A stretch of 38,060 nucleotides of DNA from Psittacicella hinzii. GTDB lineage: Bacteria > Pseudomonadota > Gammaproteobacteria > Enterobacterales > Psittacicellaceae. Location: positions 1-38,060 of the forward strand of contig NZ_NRHC01000022.1 of the NCBI RefSeq assembly GCF_003585885.1, written 5' to 3'. Shown piece by piece: positions 17,801 through 25,561 of the stretch; the first letter of the stretch is position 1; every line of letters begins with the position of its first letter. The notes beneath the pieces were generated by a model that searched no databases, was not told the DNA's origin, and saw only the letters and a list, made by a program, of their open reading frames with translations. The position numbers were made by a program, and so were the translations under genes.

Positions 17801-18468
17801 CTATCCGCGGGAAAAACAAAGAGGAAAGAGAATTACTAAGAGATCAATTAGATAAATGTCTTCAAGAAGCCGGTGAATTAAAGTTTGCTTTAGATAAGAA
17901 AGAGCCTATTACTGCAGATAAGCCTTATTTATTTAACGTAGTTCTTCAAATAGAAGCTCGCAATAAATCCACAGATAAAGATGGTCGAGAAAAGAACTAC
18001 ATCACGACTTTTGCAGAAGATTTCAACTCTTTCCCAGGCATTCGTGAAACTGAATTCTATAAATGTGTTGACCTCATGGAAGAATATTCTAACTACAATA
18101 ATACAACGCAAGATTTTAGTTTCACCCGTCCTACAGTTGAGGCTATCTATGACTTTGCAAAAAACAATCTTAACGGTATACAACAATTAACTGCTGACAC
18201 TTTAACTAAATTCTTTGACGAAGAACTAATAAAAATCTTAAAAAGTAAAACAGGGATTAACGATTCTAATGAGGATCTATATTCTATCCTTGACGATGCG
18301 CGTCACTTCATATATTCAGGTCAAGATCCTACCAAATCTGAAAATTATAGTGATTTTATTGATAATCAAGACTTTGAGATCAAAAATCAGTTCATTGCTT
18401 TATGCTATAAAAGTTCCGCAATCCACAAAATTGCAGAGTCACTAATAGATAAGACAACCTCTAAGTAG
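14842..18468 (+). CDS. hsdR: Type I restriction enzyme, R (motor and nuclease) subunit, without adjacent M and S genes
   Basis: The 1,208-residue product carries the full HsdR set. The PD-(D/E)xK nuclease shows D180 and E194-N-K196, followed by the QxxxY motif (Q215, Y219). The SF2 translocase shows Walker A HTTGSGKT (380-387), DEAH box D503-H506, GFTGTP (528-533), LLTGFDAP (784-791) and motif VI QAYSRTNR (809-816). In the complex HsdR pumps DNA with ATP and cuts unmodified DNA at a distance, and it needs HsdM2-HsdS for target recognition. No hsdM or hsdS lies on either side within the window. All visible catalytic residues are present and the frame is intact, so it is not an obvious pseudogene. 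It is longer than EcoR124-type HsdR (about 1,040 residues). Partners elsewhere in the genome, or a non-restriction defence use, are possible. The Shine-Dalgarno is weak. Confidence 0.93.
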   Translation: MEIKTEAAFQKELISHLQNLGWEDLDPDNHHTSIEKIEKNLISIIQANNRTILERTDCGNPEFTEQEANDILKKLREKFPQPREHYPLPLPVFAHQYLKGTGGVQLDKDLLKRKVDGKEVGIPLILFTEAGYENIPENKAFLDNNYPDYKVRFQLAQEVKLKLEDAYLNLNQVRKSNRLDLVLFINGFPLFLIENKRGDKILNSEYDNNGTAIEQLEHYFNDISENKTSLLNTLQVGVALKESQARYFARPSGRKINRKFVFTWNSKKRRAGDENIPENIFLASDDYKEFVDQCLNPRDAHKLISNYILTRVTKTNDADLVLMRQYQVEAAEACIKRIKEIKFNQRNKMLRLPDQLLEVGQDNLSTVNTNVCNLLGYVWHTTGSGKTVTSFKVAEQARKIRGIDKVVFVVDRIDLEEQTYDCFTNHVRDHKTDSDISVSSVRHPADIDEKRKTQKERLLSKLKKSKKEIITTTLQTLASIDKKDLKRNFKNKEEQPNILFICDEAHRSTSGENVENIRNNFEYSAWLGFTGTPDAIQEKPTHTIFGKQLHAYTIAQAVADNNVCGFKVEYKELEFLDKGQVVSIKNFLELVNKVKYDDVLESEKYQDPNFYHDFVKELTKRKLGNSTYLEALNRKVVGNILETFNQYTRNRAFNAVLTTFSIDNAISMYKLFKEEQEKEKAKHGDEYKPLRIAILFSSASSHDDGRNVKDEFPDFNDLEADTNEVNSKSRVQDQEEIMEDFKATFSDMPVTSWVDYEDKVCTLVKERNRTEKHAIDLVIVVNKLLTGFDAPTINTLFVHKILSGANLIQAYSRTNRVAEGKEFGNIVNYFMTSLAKENFETAIKKYSAVLELEELRANKVVQKDFADLVIDLENNYVELQQVGFDEFNIEKGTPAQLLSELTNLSSDDEIIDIGPRLLKPLKKLEQTFDAIKTYAPIYDAHNNLVSGYNSETFFSDNDLTRIAKNGKDFEENYIHNTKRATLEIRETIRGKNKEERELLRDQLDKCLQEAGELKFALDKKEPITADKPYLFNVVLQIEARNKSTDKDGREKNYITTFAEDFNSFPGIRETEFYKCVDLMEEYSNYNNTTQDFSFTRPTVEAIYDFAKNNLNGIQQLTADTLTKFFDEELIKILKSKTGINDSNEDLYSILDDARHFIYSGQDPTKSENYSDFIDNQDFEIKNQFIALCYKSSAIHKIAESLIDKTTSK

Positions 18469-18564
18469 ATAACAGCTATCAAGTTTAGGATTTACTAAAG
18501 TAATTATTTCCTGTAAGAAGTAATATTATCTTCCTAAACTTTCTGCTAATATTCTATAAACAAA

Positions 18565-18600
18565 AAACACCTCGTAAGCTTATAAACTTACGAGGTGTTT
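18565..18600. terminator. Bidirectional terminator between hsdR and ecfT
   Basis: AAACACCTCGTAAG (18565-18578) and CTTACGAGGTGTTT (18587-18600) form a perfect 14-bp stem with an 8-base loop. T-runs lie on both exits. It serves the convergent hsdR and ECF operon. Confidence 0.9.
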
Positions 18601-18629
18601 TTTTGTTTTTGCTTATGCCAATTCTGCCA

Positions 18630-19463
18630 TTAGCCAACAAACGGATTATAAAATCTACCGTCATTTACTTGCCATAGGACTAGTACCGCCCCAAGGATCA
18701 CAATCCCTAAAACAATCACTAAATAATCCTTAGGTGTCATTTTAGTTTGACGAATCCAAGTACGCTTTTTCCCTTGCCCAAAACGACGAAGTTCCATTGC
18801 TTGGTTAATTGAATCGATATTATTAAACGAATTCAGAATTAACGGCATTACTTGGGCAACCACCGCTTTTACTCTTTGCCAGAATGGTACTTTACGAGAC
18901 AAGTCTAAACCACGCGCTTGTTGTGATTTACTAATTGCCTGATACTGCATTTGTACATCAGGAATGTAACGTAAAGTTAAAGCTACGGCGTAGCTAATAC
19001 GGTAACTTAAACCTACTTGGTTTAAGCTAGCAGCAAACTGACTTGGGTTAGTTGTCATTAAAAAGGCAATGGTTAAAGGAACCGTACAAATATACTTAAG
19101 TACTAAATTCACCAAGAAGAATAACTCTTCATACGTAAATTTAAAATATCCCCAAGCTGGAAAAATTTGATGATAAGTTCCGTACAACTCATTACCATGA
19201 GTTGGTGCAAAAACATACACCAAAATCAGGTTTAGCACCGAGAAGAATAGAATAAACTTCACCACAAAGCTAACTTCAACGTAACGAATTTTTGATAACT
19301 TTAAGATCAATAATGAGCTTAGGGCGATAAACGCGAGTAAACGAGTATCGTAAGTTATCATTGAAGCAGTTACAACTAAAATAAAGTAGAGTAACTTGGC
19401 TGTTGAATGAAGATTATGGATAAAAGAGTTTTTTGGGAGATATCCCATTACACTAGCACTCAT
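18630..19463 (-). CDS. ecfT: ECF transporter transmembrane component EcfT
   Basis: This 277-residue membrane protein (CbiQ/EcfT family) links the substrate-binding S component to the ATPases of an energy-coupling-factor importer. Hydrophobic segments lie at roughly residues 25-55, 65-85, 110-135 and 240-265. The long cytoplasmic part carries the two coupling motifs: QQARGLDLSR (canonical Ala-Arg-Gly) and a second, degenerate AMELRRFGQG. Its ATG overlaps the end of the ATPase gene by 11 bases, with GGAGAG as ribosome site inside that gene, so the two are translationally coupled. It is the last gene of the operon, ahead of the bidirectional terminator. The C-terminal extra membrane helix (LVIVLGIVILGAVLVLW) is typical of this family. 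Assignment is firm; substrate depends on the S component. Confidence 0.92.
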   Translation of the reverse strand: MSASVMGYLPKNSFIHNLHSTAKLLYFILVVTASMITYDTRLLAFIALSSLLILKLSKIRYVEVSFVVKFILFFSVLNLILVYVFAPTHGNELYGTYHQIFPAWGYFKFTYEELFFLVNLVLKYICTVPLTIAFLMTTNPSQFAASLNQVGLSYRISYAVALTLRYIPDVQMQYQAISKSQQARGLDLSRKVPFWQRVKAVVAQVMPLILNSFNNIDSINQAMELRRFGQGKKRTWIRQTKMTPKDYLVIVLGIVILGAVLVLWQVNDGRFYNPFVG

Positions 19464-21180
19464 GTTTTACTCTCCTATCGTAAGCAATAAATTTCTCGGT
19501 AAAAGTTACAGGATTGGCAAGTCCTACCTTATTCGCGAGAACAAATAAACTTGTCTCTTTAAGGGCAGCTTGTTTTACTAAGCCACTATTGGTAAGAACT
19601 TTTACTGGTGTTGAGTCTGCAACAACCTGTCCGTTTACCATCACTATTGCGCGTTGAGTATACTCGAGCATAAGGTGCATATCATGGGTAACCATAATAA
19701 TGGTTACTCCTTTTTGATTGATCTCTTTTAAGAACTCCATCATCTCGGTATAGTGTCGATAATCTTGTCCCGCTGTTGGTTCATCAAGAATGATTACTTG
19801 TGGATCAAGCACTAAAATCGAAGCAATGGTTAAACGTTTTTTCTGTCCATAAGAAAGAGCTGCCACTGGCCAGTTACGCATTGGATAAAGTCCACAAGTA
19901 CGTAGTACTTGCTCTACTTTTTCCACCACAACCGCCTCATCAACTCCGCGAAAACGTAAGCCAAGAGCGACTTCATCAAAGATTTTTACTTGGGTAATCA
20001 TTTGATTAGGGTTTTGCATTACATAGCCAACATGGTCAGCAATTTCTTTAATGCTCCAAGCTCCCATATCTTGGGTTTGCTCTGCACCATGCCACAGAAT
20101 TTGCCCACTACTTACTTTTTCAAAACCACAAATTAGTTTAGCTAGCGTTGATTTTCCAGCGCCGTTTTTACCAACTAAGGCAATCATCTCTCCTTGACCA
20201 ATAGTTAAGTTTAAATTCTTAACTACTTTAGGAGCGTCCTCTTGGTAAGCAAAAGCTACTTGCTTGAGTTCAAGCAGAGGAGAGGTTTGCGCAAGTTGCG
20301 CAACTGGTGGTTGCGTCGCTTGCCATTGGCTTAGCTTAGTCGCTAACTCTGGCGCTTCAAGTTGCGCTAAGTTAGCAATATTACTTACTTGCGTAAGATC
20401 AACTTGAGCATAACGCATTGCCGTAACCCATAAAGGCTCACGAATTCCTAGACTTGCCAAAGTTTGACTTTGTAAAAGTTGATCAGGAGTCGTATCTGCA
20501 ACAATACGTCCTTGAGAGAAAACTACAATACGATCTACCTGCGCTAAAAGAACATCCTCTAAACGGTGCTCAATAATTACCACCGTTGCTTGGGTTTGCT
20601 CTTGCAATTGTTTGATTAGCTGCGTCGCCTCTTGTCCCGAAGCCGGATCTAAGTTCGCCAAAGGCTCATCAAAGAGTAAAATTGGCGTTTCGTCAACTAA
20701 TACTCCTGCCATAGAGACACGTTGCTTTTGTCCACCTGAAAGATCATGTGGAGAATGATCAAGAAGATCTTCGATTTTTACCGCTTTTGCCCATTTGTTT
20801 ACTTGCTCTTCCATTTGCTCGACTGGCATGCAAGAATTTTCAAGAGCAAAGGCAATATCTTCTTTTACGGTAAGACCAACAAACTGATGGTCTGTATCTT
20901 GTAACACTGTTCCTACTGACTTACTTAAGGCAAAAATTGATTCTTTGTGGGTTAGTTTGCCATTAACAAACAACTCACCAGTAATCTTGCCTTTTAAAGC
21001 ATGCGGAATAAGACCATTAATACAATGTCCAAGAGTACTTTTCCCAGAACCAGAAGGTCCTAGGATTAAAACTTTTTCCCCTGGATAAATATCCAGGTTA
21101 ATATCTGTCAAAGTAGGCTCTGCTTGAGCGTCGTACTTAAAACTAAAATTCTTAAATGAAATAATTGGTTGTGTTGTCAT
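19453..21180 (-). CDS. ECF transporter duplicated ATPase (EcfA-EcfA' fusion)
   Basis: The 575-residue protein has two ABC ATPase domains in one chain. Domain 1 shows Walker A GPSGSGKST (41-49), Q-loop near 94, signature LSGGQKQR (147-154), Walker B LLFDEP (168-173) and switch His206. Domain 2 shows GKNGAGKST (337-345), Q-loop near 389, signature LSYGQKKR (442-449) and LDEPTAG (465-471). Both sites keep their catalytic residues. Such fused ATPases accompany UPF0397 S components in Gram-positive bacteria, where some annotation schemes call the set methionine-regulated (MtsABC; recalled, not checked). It powers uptake with EcfT and EcfS. No Shine-Dalgarno is seen: an intercistronic 16-bp hairpin ends only about 10 bases before the ATG. 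Confidence 0.95.
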   Translation of the reverse strand: MTTQPIISFKNFSFKYDAQAEPTLTDINLDIYPGEKVLILGPSGSGKSTLGHCINGLIPHALKGKITGELFVNGKLTHKESIFALSKSVGTVLQDTDHQFVGLTVKEDIAFALENSCMPVEQMEEQVNKWAKAVKIEDLLDHSPHDLSGGQKQRVSMAGVLVDETPILLFDEPLANLDPASGQEATQLIKQLQEQTQATVVIIEHRLEDVLLAQVDRIVVFSQGRIVADTTPDQLLQSQTLASLGIREPLWVTAMRYAQVDLTQVSNIANLAQLEAPELATKLSQWQATQPPVAQLAQTSPLLELKQVAFAYQEDAPKVVKNLNLTIGQGEMIALVGKNGAGKSTLAKLICGFEKVSSGQILWHGAEQTQDMGAWSIKEIADHVGYVMQNPNQMITQVKIFDEVALGLRFRGVDEAVVVEKVEQVLRTCGLYPMRNWPVAALSYGQKKRLTIASILVLDPQVIILDEPTAGQDYRHYTEMMEFLKEINQKGVTIIMVTHDMHLMLEYTQRAIVMVNGQVVADSTPVKVLTNSGLVKQAALKETSLFVLANKVGLANPVTFTEKFIAYDRRVKHEC

Positions 21181-21190
21181 AGCGATTGAG

Positions 21191-21223
21191 AAAGCAAGTG
21201 TAAAAAATTTTTACACTTGCTTT
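21191..21223 (-). repeat. 16-bp intercistronic hairpin at the ATPase gene start
   Basis: AAAGCAAGTGTAAAAA (21191-21206) and TTTTTACACTTGCTTT (21208-21223) are perfectly complementary around one central base. Read on the minus strand, the hairpin sits between the S-component stop and the ATPase start codon. It may trim expression ratios, protect the upstream mRNA or partly terminate. Confidence 0.6.
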
Positions 21224-21227
21224 TGAC

Positions 21228-21280
21228 AATTAATCTTCTATCTTAATAATTAATTTTTTACCTAAATAATTAATCTTCTA
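21228..21280. repeat. Duplicated 13-mer spanning the S-component stop codon
   Basis: AATTAATCTTCTA occurs at 21228-21240 and again at 21268-21280, 40 bp apart. The second copy includes the last codons and stop of the S-component gene, so the first looks like a copied gene end. Confidence 0.6.
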
Positions 21281-21830
21281 ATGATAGAGAACTTGACTTG
21301 GTTCTTGTTCTTGCATAGTAAAGCAGTAAAGCTAAACCAATGATTTCTACTGAAAGAGCGTTACTAATTGATGAAACAATCCCTTGCAGATACACTTTAT
21401 TAGCTGGCTCTGAATAGAAAGCAATATCAAGCGTAGGTGCCACGACTGACCAAATTAGTACATTAGCAACAACTTGGATAATCGTAAAACGAATGATCTC
21501 TTTACGACCAAACACACCTACTTCTAGTTTTTTACCATCTACAGCAAAACCTAAAGCAACCCCTAGTAAACCAGAACAAATAATCCAACTAAACCAAGGA
21601 GAACCATATTGCGTTACATCATTTAAAAAGTGACCAATAAAAGCCGCAATCCCCGCAGCTACAGGTCCAAAAATCCCAGCAAATAATGCTAGAAAACCAA
21701 ATGCCGATTGAATAGTCGTATTTGGCACAAAGGTAGGAATCATTGCAAATCTCATTAAAATTAAGATAATCGCTGCTCCTACACCTATAGCCACCACTGT
21801 TCTCACTGGGTTACGTTTTGTTCCCGCCAT
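21270..21830 (-). CDS. ECF transporter S component, UPF0397 family
   Basis: The 186-residue, strongly hydrophobic protein has five to six membrane segments. It matches UPF0397 (ECF-ribofla_trS superfamily) through characteristic stretches such as PNTTIQ, FGPVAAGIAAFIGH, YGSPWFSW, FGRKEIIRF and SEPANKVYLQGIV. In ECF importers the S component binds the small molecule and docks on EcfT/EcfA. The UPF0397 substrate has not been firmly assigned to my knowledge. Here the gene is followed by the ATPase and EcfT and preceded by the SAM hydrolase, so methionine, SAM or an adenosine-type compound is the reasonable guess. The ATG has a good ribosome site (GGAG, 7 bases upstream). These UPF0397 sets are best known from Gram-positives, so past horizontal transfer is possible. 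Confidence 0.88.
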   Translation of the reverse strand: MAGTKRNPVRTVVAIGVGAAIILILMRFAMIPTFVPNTTIQSAFGFLALFAGIFGPVAAGIAAFIGHFLNDVTQYGSPWFSWIICSGLLGVALGFAVDGKKLEVGVFGRKEIIRFTIIQVVANVLIWSVVAPTLDIAFYSEPANKVYLQGIVSSISNALSVEIIGLALLLYYARTRTKSSSLSLED

Positions 21831-21874
21831 GATTACTCCGAAATTCTAGAAAAGAGAGAATGATATTTTAACTT

Positions 21875-21900
21875 AAATAAGCGCTAGCAAGCGCTTATTT
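21875..21900. terminator. Hairpin between the SAM hydrolase and S-component genes
   Basis: AAATAAGCGCT (21875-21885) and AGCGCTTATTT (21890-21900) form an 11-bp stem with a 4-base loop. The T-run is good on the plus strand and poor on the minus strand, where the operon runs. It may be a leaky attenuator or an mRNA-stabilising hairpin rather than a full stop. Confidence 0.45.
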
Positions 21901-21932
21901 TTACCTTTTGCGTTTACTTTTACGCTGAATTT

Positions 21933-21980
21933 TTATTTTTGTATTTTGAATACTGGTTATTTTTGTATTTTGAATACTGG
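21933..21980. repeat. Perfect 24-bp tandem duplication next to the SAM hydrolase stop
   Basis: Two identical 24-bp units (21933-21956, 21957-21980) abut the stop codon at 21981-21983, and the unit start TTATTTT continues into the coding end. Each unit contains the small palindrome GTATT-TTG-AATAC. Confidence 0.85.
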
Positions 21981-22829
21981 TTATTTTGAAGCTTTGCGTA
22001 ACTCAATACTCCACTCAACTCCTGTACCTATGTGGTAAAGACGGCTAAATGAATCTTGGTTTACGGCTACCCCTACTTTAAGTAGAGAGTTAATATAAAC
22101 TAAAGGTTCACCAATTTTTACATCAGCAAAGACTTTGGCAAACTTCATTTCGTTTTGATAAACCTTAACACCATTGTGGAAAATAGAAACTGCTAGGTTA
22201 TCCCCACCTTGTAAGTTTAACTGTTTAAGTAGGTCTAGCGAGATATTTGTCCATAAACTTCCGAAACGAACGTCAAGGATATCAATAATACCGTGCACAG
22301 TTTCACCTTCAATTTTGGCATCAATAATCGGTAGTTTAGTAATCTCATCAACATTTACTAAAGTACCAAGCTCTTCGAAGGTAATTTGCCCTGCTGCTAA
22401 ACGTGCTCCATTATAAGCATAGATGTCACGTCCATGGAAAGTATGACTTTCACCAGAGTAAGGCAGACGAGAAACGGTTTCGTTAATTTGACGGACTTCA
22501 GCTAAGCCAATATAGTGCGCAAGATGACTTAAAGTTCCGTTATCAGGAGTAATAATGTACTGACCGTCTTTAGTACGGGCTACGTAAGAACGACGCTCAG
22601 AACCAACTCCAGGGTCAACAACTGAAACAAACACAGTCCCAGTAGGCCAATAAGGAACTGTTTGTAATAGACGATATGAAGCTGCCCAAATGTCGTATGG
22701 TGGGATATCATGAGTTAAATCGTGTACTCTTACTTCAGGATCAACCTGAGCAGCTACCCCATACATAGCGCTAACAGCACCATCACCTAAACCAAAATCT
22801 GTTTGTAACACTAAAGCCTGTTTTGTCAT
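21981..22829 (-). CDS. S-adenosylmethionine hydrolase (DUF62 / SAM hydroxide adenosyltransferase family)
   Basis: The 282-residue product belongs to the fluorinase/chlorinase-like SAM family. Visible signatures are the N-terminal TDFGLGD (10-16), VDPGVGSERR (71-80), PDNG (95-98) and HTFHGRDIYA (129-138). The D-R-H triad that marks water-using members (D68/R75/H127 in archaeal homologues) maps to D72, R79 and H132, so the expected reaction is SAM + water to adenosine + methionine. It heads an operon with an ECF importer, a pairing also known in lactobacilli (recalled). AAAGGA lies nine bases before the ATG. I looked for a SAM riboswitch core upstream and saw none. Why a cell would hydrolyse SAM is unclear unless the SAM is imported. 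Halogenase activity is unlikely given the intact triad. Confidence 0.9.
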   Translation of the reverse strand: MTKQALVLQTDFGLGDGAVSAMYGVAAQVDPEVRVHDLTHDIPPYDIWAASYRLLQTVPYWPTGTVFVSVVDPGVGSERRSYVARTKDGQYIITPDNGTLSHLAHYIGLAEVRQINETVSRLPYSGESHTFHGRDIYAYNGARLAAGQITFEELGTLVNVDEITKLPIIDAKIEGETVHGIIDILDVRFGSLWTNISLDLLKQLNLQGGDNLAVSIFHNGVKVYQNEMKFAKVFADVKIGEPLVYINSLLKVGVAVNQDSFSRLYHIGTGVEWSIELRKASK

Positions 22830-23346
22830 TGTAAATTTCCTTTAAATACTTAAGATATTAAGATAATTGCAATCAATTGTTTAAAACAAATCCTGCTTTA
22901 GTCTTTTTTTCAGTTTTACTTCAGTATCACTTCCGTGGTATTTAAGTTAAACTTAAACCTTTACTTCTGTAATGCTTGAGTTTGTAGGTTCTACTTTAGT
23001 TTGTTCTTAGCTTAAGGCTATGCTTTAACTTAAAGTAAGACACCACCTTAAAATAAGCATGCTACCTTAAAGTAAGTATGTAGTAAGTTAAGGTAATTAT
23101 GCAGTAAGCAAGAACTTAAGTTTGCCTACTCTTCAAAAAGTTCAGCCAAATCAAACTTAAATAGAATTTAAGTTCAAAAGAAAGAATGAAAGAACAAACG
23201 AAATACAAGGCTGTATCTTGTTCTTAAACCTACTTTAATAAGGCTTTATCCAACTTTTTTCGCGTAAAAACTTAACTTTGAAACTAAATCCAATGCTTAG
23301 CTAAATGCTTGAACTTTAGTCGGTTTTTGAAGAGCTTTAATTATAC

Positions 23347-23462
23347 CTTATAAACTGGCAGTTAGTGCGGTTAATATCGCATAAACTAAGAATAATTTTT
23401 ACTCTGCCTATAAAAAGTAAAGGAGTAGATAAAACTAACCGAGATTATCGTGGTTTTATAAG
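23347..23462. ncRNA. Possible branched RNA fold
   Basis: CTTATAAA (23347-23354) pairs with TTTATAAG (23455-23462). Inside, GGCAG (23357-23361) pairs with CTGCC (23404-23408), enclosing TTAGT/ACTAA plus GCG/CGC. An AACC/GGTT hairpin lies near 23437-23455. The helices are compatible, but several are short in AT-rich DNA, so chance is a real alternative. Confidence 0.22.
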
Positions 23463-24325
23463 CTCTTTCTTACTAAGGTCATGGTAGTTTATTACCCACA
23501 CTTACTAGGTTTTACCAAGCTAGCTTTAGATTTAGATTTGCCTACGCTTAGGATTTTCTATGCCATGTATTTGCAAGGGTTTAATTGAACTATTAGCGTT
23601 TGCTTGGACTAATCTAAGTAAACTTCTTTAGTTGCTATAAGCTATAACCCCTCACATCTAGTGACTAAATCGAAGAACTACCAGAGAACACACTACCAGA
23701 GAACTACAAAACTAGCTAAACACTACTCGAAGTTGTTTTGTTTTCAAAAAATGAATTTGAACCTGAAATTCAAATAAAGTTGAAAATTAAATATTGAAGT
23801 AAAAATGAATTTAAAAAGAAAAGGGATTTGTAAAAATGGGATTATCATTAAACTTAACAAATCTTAGCTTGCTATTCTGACTTTGTATGCTTTGGGTTGG
23901 CTAGAACTTTTGGGATATCCTAGAAGTAAACTTTAAATTTGGTTATTAAGCTAAATAACCTTTACAAAGTTCTAAAGTAAAAATATAAGCATACAAATAA
24001 ACTAAGATAAGTTAAATAAACTTACTTGTTACTTGTACATTCGCATTGATTTAGCGTCTACAAATACAGCAAAGTTTTTCATAAATTTAATGATATTTTT
24101 TTGAAATGATTTATTGATTGGTGAGAAAAATTAGCAAGGATTGCTAAATTTTTCTAAATTTTCTTGATGTAAATTTATAGTAGCAAGTTTTAAAATAAAT
24201 TTAAAGAGGGGAAAAGCGAAATAGTTTAGAAGTCTGTGATTATTAAGGTTTATTTTTCAACATCAAGGGGTTAAAACAACGTTTAAATCCTCTAAAACAC
24301 CTAGGATAAAATAAAATTCTAAAGG

Positions 24326-24416
24326 AATATTTAGGGCAATATCTAGCTCAATATCTAGATCAATATTTAGAGCAACATTATTTAGGGCAATAACTGAGAT
24401 CAATAATAGCTATCTC
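24326..24416. repeat. Degenerate 12-bp tandem array
   Basis: Four in-register units (AATATTTAGGGC, AATATCTAGCTC, AATATCTAGATC, AATATTTAGAGC; 24326-24373) are followed by three expanded, drifted units to about 24416. Confidence 0.65.
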
Positions 24417-24509
24417 AAACTCTAAAGTGAGAACTGTGAATTAATTAGGTGGACTAGTAATCAGATGAACTAGGTTAACTACATTCTCCAACAAACTAAC
24501 AAATCATAA

Positions 24510-24627
24510 AGCTAACCAAGCTAACTCAAGCCATTAAGCTAACCAAGACAACAAAACATCAGGCTGACCAAGCTTCATCACCAACATTAACCAAGCTAAA
24601 AATACCTACCCAAGCAAATTGTAATCT
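24510..24627. repeat. Degenerate ~26-bp tandem array
   Basis: Copies of AGCTAACCAAG or close variants begin at about 24510, 24537 and 24562, with further drifted ones near 24588 and beyond. The spacing is 25-27 bp. Confidence 0.5.
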
Positions 24628-25077
24628 CAATTGCAAATTTTCTTTACCAAATAACCCCACCAATTAGTAAACTAAAACGCTAACTGAAATTAAATTTTAG
24701 TAACCTTTAAATCTATAACCCCACTGTTTAACCCCTGCAAACTGGGGTTCTCTTTTCCATGCAAAGTGGTAAAACTAATTTTCTTAAAACTAATTTTCTT
24801 TTTTGAGGAAAAAAAGGAAAAATTAATTTCTTTTCTTTTGTAAAAATGGTAAAATATAGAGTAATTCTCTATAAAATTTCTTTTAATTTCCAGTAGATAA
24901 TAAATTTGTTTAATCCCGTACAAATCTAAACAAATTAAACGTTATCAAGAAAAAGTCTTTACCAAAAAAATAAAATAAATTAACCAAGAAATTCATAAGG
25001 AAATTAAGAAATTTTTTAAAACTTTTTCACTTTATTACTGTCTAATTAAGTAATAACAAATTATTGAAAAACTTTGA

Positions 25078-25113
25078 GTTAAAGGATAGGGTTGGCGCTT
25101 AGTATCCTTTAAC
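25078..25113. repeat. 11-bp hairpin with GC-rich loop
   Basis: GTTAAAGGATA (25078-25088) and TATCCTTTAAC (25103-25113) are perfectly complementary. The 14-base loop GGGTTGGCGCTTAG is unusually GC-rich for this region. No T-run follows directly. Confidence 0.5.
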
Positions 25114-25314
25114 AAAAGGTAAACTCTCACTACTATTCTTAAACTAACAAAAATCGTTTACTTTTTGTCTTTATATTACCTGCCTGCCCTAAGTCTATTT
25201 TTATCATCCCTACCTAGAGAAATAGCTCCTTTCCTCTTACCGTTTTTCTTATTTCAGTTTTCCAATTTTAAACTTTTTTGATTTTAATGCTCTAATAACT
25301 AAGTACCAGCCTCG

Positions 25315-25438
25315 AGCAAAATGATTTTTGTCTTTTGCTAATCTGGATACAGGTAAATTCCTTAGAACTTTATAACTTTGTTATCACTTTGAGAAACTCT
25401 TTTAAGTTAGTCTTTTGCATTGAAGAGGTCGCAAAAGA
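25315..25438. repeat. Two hairpins that share interchangeable arms
   Basis: AGCAAAA/TTTTGCT (25315-25321, 25333-25339) and TCTTTTGC/GCAAAAGA (25411-25418, 25431-25438) are perfect stems. TCTTTTGC also occurs at 25331-25338, so the first arm could pair with the second hairpin and vice versa, giving two mutually exclusive folds. Confidence 0.35.
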
Positions 25439-25561
25439 ACTAAACGCAACTTTAAAGATCTTTCTCAAAATCTAAGTTAATGAACAAAGTAAAGAACAAA
25501 GCTAAGGAACATGCTAAGCACAAAGTAGCACAGCAGTAAAGCAAACAACCACAAACAAACA

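Noticed and set aside
22830..23000. SAM riboswitch in front of the SAM hydrolase operon
   Set aside because: The operon content suggested it, but I could not find a SAM-I core or a multi-stem fold with a terminator close to the start on the minus strand.
23364..23371. DNA uptake signal sequence of Pasteurellaceae (AAGTGCGGT)
   Set aside because: A single 8-of-9 match in 38 kb is not evidence of uptake-sequence enrichment.
24326..24627. CRISPR array
   Set aside because: Repeats are direct head-to-tail, degenerate and without unique spacers; no cas genes are present.
24690..24923. 77-codon minus-strand frame
   Set aside because: Low-complexity Lys/Phe/Ser/Ile product typical of random AT-rich sequence, containing a hairpin.
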